Source of the DNA: Actinomycetota bacterium
GTDB taxonomy: Bacteria; Actinomycetota; UBA4738
Length of the DNA: 23,837 bases
Direction: 5' to 3'
NCBI GenBank assembly: GCA_005888465.1
Contig: VAYJ01000064.1
Coordinates: 7,303-31,139 of the forward strand
This document shows positions 22,180 through 23,837 of this stretch, in pieces. Position 1 is the stretch's first letter, and the number at the start of each line of letters is the position of its first letter. The notes below the pieces were generated by a model. The model worked only from the letters and a program-made list of their open reading frames with translations, ran no database searches and had not been told where the DNA came from. Position numbers and translations under genes: made by a program.

Positions 22180-23505
22180 TCAACCCAGGTCTTGGCAGAG
22201 TGCACGGTCGATCGCGGCCCGAGTCCGGGCTGCGGCCTCGGAGAGCTCCTCGTCGGTGATCACGAAGGGCGGTCCCAGCATCACCAGGTCGCCGTCAGTT
22301 CCGTCGGCGCAGCCGGTGGAGGGATACAGGAGCAGCCCGTCGTCCCGGGCGGCGGCCAGGACCCGTTCGGTGACCCGCTCGGAACGCGCGAAGGGCGCCT
22401 GCGTCGACCGGTCGGCGACGAGCTCGATGCCGATCAGGAGCCCAAGGCCCCGGACGTCGCCGACGAACGGGTGCTCGCCGAGGCCGGCCGTGAGGAGCCT
22501 CAGGAGGCGTTCGCCCTTGTCGCGGCTCGCGTCGACCAGGCCGTCCTCGCGCAACCGCGCGAGCACCGCCCTTCCGACGGCGGCACCGACGACCGAGTGC
22601 GAGTGCGTGAACCCGTGGACGAACCCGCTCGTTCGGACCGTCTCGAAGACCGGGCCCGAGGCCGCCATCAGGCCGAGTGGCCAATAGCCGGACGAGGCGC
22701 CCTTCCCGGCGACCAGGATGTCGGGCTGGACGCCCCAGTGATCCATGCCGAACCACGCGCCGGTTCGCCCGAAGCCGGTCATGACCTCGTCGGCGATGAG
22801 GAGCACCCCGTGCCGGTCGCACACCTCGCGGATCGCCGGCCAGTAGTCGTCGGTCGGCGCCGCGGCGCCGAGCGTCGCGCCGGCGATCGGCTCGGCGATG
22901 AAGCAGGCGACGGTCTCCGGGCCCAGCTCGAGGATCGTTCGATCCAGAGTCTCGGCGTGGCGTTCGCCGCACCGCTCCGGGTGCGTCGGGAGCGAGCATC
23001 GGTATTCGTACGCGGGCGGGACGTGCACGACGCGTCCAAGCCACGGCTCGTACGGCCGACGGAGCGGCTCCCGCCCGGACGCGTCGAGCGCCCCGAGCGT
23101 GTTCCCGTGGTAGGAGCCCCACCGCGCGATGACGACCTGCCGGGACGCTTCGCCCCGAGCCAGGTGGTACGCGCGGGCGAGCTTCAGCGCCGTCTCGACG
23201 GCCTCGCTCCCCCCTGACACCGGATAGATCCGGGCGTCGTCGAGCGACAGGAGCGGCGCGAGCTCTGCGGCGTAGGCCTCGAGCGGCTCGCTCGTGAACT
23301 GCGTCCCGTGCGCGTACGCCAGGCGCGACGCCTGGTCGGCCATCGCGCGGACGACGCGTTCGTCCCCGTGTCCGATCCCGACGACGATCGCGCCGCCGGC
23401 CGCGTCCAGGTAGCGCTTCCCGTCCGCGTCCCAGATGGCCGCGCCCTCGGCGCGCACCGCCGTCGGCAGGATGCGATCCAGCACGCGAGGGAACACGTGG
23501 CTCAC
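22180..23505 (-). CDS. Class III PLP aminotransferase (omega-amino acid/pyruvate type)
   Basis: A 441-residue PLP enzyme transferring an amino group from an omega-amine or beta-amino acid to an oxoacid. Visible features are the N-terminal DADGKRYLDAAGG (26-38), the phosphate-binding SGGSEAVETALKLAR (97-111), SYHGNTLGAL (131-140), the pyridine Asp in LLIADEVMTGFGRTG (D239) and the Schiff-base lysine K268 in ILVAGKGASSGYWPLG. The HGFTHSHSVVGAAVG segment supplies the conserved Thr. Length is usual for the family. GTG at 23505 is used because the fold begins there. The CoA-transferase gene ends 23 bases before the start, so the two may share an operon. 4-aminobutyrate, beta-alanine or diamine substrates are all possible. 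Confidence 0.92.
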   Translation of the reverse strand: MSHVFPRVLDRILPTAVRAEGAAIWDADGKRYLDAAGGAIVVGIGHGDERVVRAMADQASRLAYAHGTQFTSEPLEAYAAELAPLLSLDDARIYPVSGGSEAVETALKLARAYHLARGEASRQVVIARWGSYHGNTLGALDASGREPLRRPYEPWLGRVVHVPPAYEYRCSLPTHPERCGERHAETLDRTILELGPETVACFIAEPIAGATLGAAAPTDDYWPAIREVCDRHGVLLIADEVMTGFGRTGAWFGMDHWGVQPDILVAGKGASSGYWPLGLMAASGPVFETVRTSGFVHGFTHSHSVVGAAVGRAVLARLREDGLVDASRDKGERLLRLLTAGLGEHPFVGDVRGLGLLIGIELVADRSTQAPFARSERVTERVLAAARDDGLLLYPSTGCADGTDGDLVMLGPPFVITDEELSEAAARTRAAIDRALCQDLG

Positions 23506-23528
23506 GCGCTCATCATCCCAGGCGCTCC

Positions 23529-23837
23529 CTAGCGGGTTGACGCGCCGGCCGGGTCGAGCTCGTCGCGGATCAGCCGCAGCTCCTCGCCGGTCGGGGGCGG
23601 GGTCTCGGCGACGTCGTCGGCGATCCGAAGGTCCCACGCGGTGCCGGACCTCGCGTCCTCCACCGTGATCCCGGGATGGAGGCTCGCGAGCTCCATCTCG
23701 CCGGTGGCGTCCGAGAACCGGTAGATCCCGAGGCCGGTCACGACCACGGTGGGGCCCGCGCCCCACCCCTCGGGTCGCAAGCCGCCGAGGTGGCCGGGGC
23801 TCGTCACGAAGTCGATCTGCTCGACGAACGACCGGGT
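23529..23837 (-). CDS. CoA-transferase beta subunit, C-terminal part (runs off the window)
   Basis: The visible 102 residues are the C-terminal end of a family I CoA-transferase small subunit, entering at the window edge with TRSFVEQIDFVTSPGHLGG. The strand TVVVTGLGIYRFSDATGEMELASLHPGITVEDARSGTAWDLRI is characteristic of the IpdB/GctB/PcaJ group, in which the subunit binds the acid and exchanges CoA. The catalytic Glu, if it is in this subunit, lies outside the window. The gene ends 23 bases before the aminotransferase start on the same strand. A link between the two in catabolism of an aminated acid is a reasonable guess only. Confidence 0.8.
   Translation of the reverse strand, partial: TRSFVEQIDFVTSPGHLGGLRPEGWGAGPTVVVTGLGIYRFSDATGEMELASLHPGITVEDARSGTAWDLRIADDVAETPPPTGEELRLIRDELDPAGASTR

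Noticed and set aside
1..23837. Search for tRNA, rRNA, CRISPR arrays, insertion sequences and attachment sites.
   Set aside because: No cloverleaf, repeated spacer pattern, transposase or integrase was seen by eye on either strand; a covariance-model scan was not possible.

Overview
This is a 23.8 kb window of uniformly GC-rich DNA, packed with genes that mostly overlap or sit only a few bases apart. Many starts are GTG or TTG, and several promoters look leaderless. An F420-type luciferase-like oxidoreductase, GlpX-type fructose bisphosphatase, a MbcTA-like RES/Xre pair and a form II Cox (molybdenum hydroxylase) cluster together suggest an uncultured soil-type member of the Actinomycetota. 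Another high-GC, F420-using phylum such as Chloroflexota is not excluded. No rRNA, tRNA, CRISPR array, insertion sequence or prophage gene was seen, and no gene-free stretch exceeds 300 bases.

Layout. 1-1190 (-): an ABC-2 export pair (ATPase and the start of its permease). 1215-2437 (+): a luciferase-like oxidoreductase and a tiny HARE-type winged-helix protein. 2441-3094 (-): a CADD-family dimetal protein. 3346-5350 (-): gpsA-glpX. 5375-7632 (+): an FMN 2-hydroxyacid oxidase overlapping a class V aminotransferase, together a likely hydroxyacid (glycolate) to glyoxylate to glycine module. 7616-8685 (-): a one-TM proline-rich protein broken by a frameshift. 8775-9632 (+): a PHP phosphoesterase. 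9636-10528 (-): a RES/Xre toxin-antitoxin pair with a palindromic operator. 10625-12130 (+): a secreted protein. 12175-13105 (+): a CoxG-like protein and a small coiled-coil protein. 13110-20080 (-): coxS-coxL-coxM, an FAD oxidoreductase, coxD and coxE, almost all translationally coupled. 20194-22056 (-): a nucleotide cyclase joined through one membrane helix to an extracellular LivK-like ligand-binding domain. 22180-23837 (-): a class III aminotransferase and the end of a CoA-transferase subunit.

How the genes fit together. The right half is one long minus-strand run (CoA transferase, aminotransferase, cyclase-receptor, Cox operon). CoxS, CoxM and CoxL form the Fe-S, FAD and molybdenum subunits. 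CoxD (AAA+) and CoxE (VWA) are maturation proteins, and CoxG, encoded convergently, is a likely membrane/quinone partner. CoxL carries the form II motif AYRGAGR, so CO may not be the physiological substrate. The cyclase-receptor directly upstream, and the FAD oxidoreductase inserted between coxM and coxD, suggest a sensed organic substrate instead, though this is inference.

The most striking items are: (1) a CADD homologue in which all six metal ligands and both residues reported as self-sacrificed for p-aminobenzoate synthesis in Chlamydia line up at a constant offset; (2) the cyclase/periplasmic-binding-protein fusion with unusual purine-recognition positions; (3) an FAD oxidoreductase embedded in a form II cox operon; (4) two 24-bp divergent promoters with a shared, near-symmetric -10 element; and (5) a 19-bp palindrome abutting the -10 box of the RES/Xre operon.
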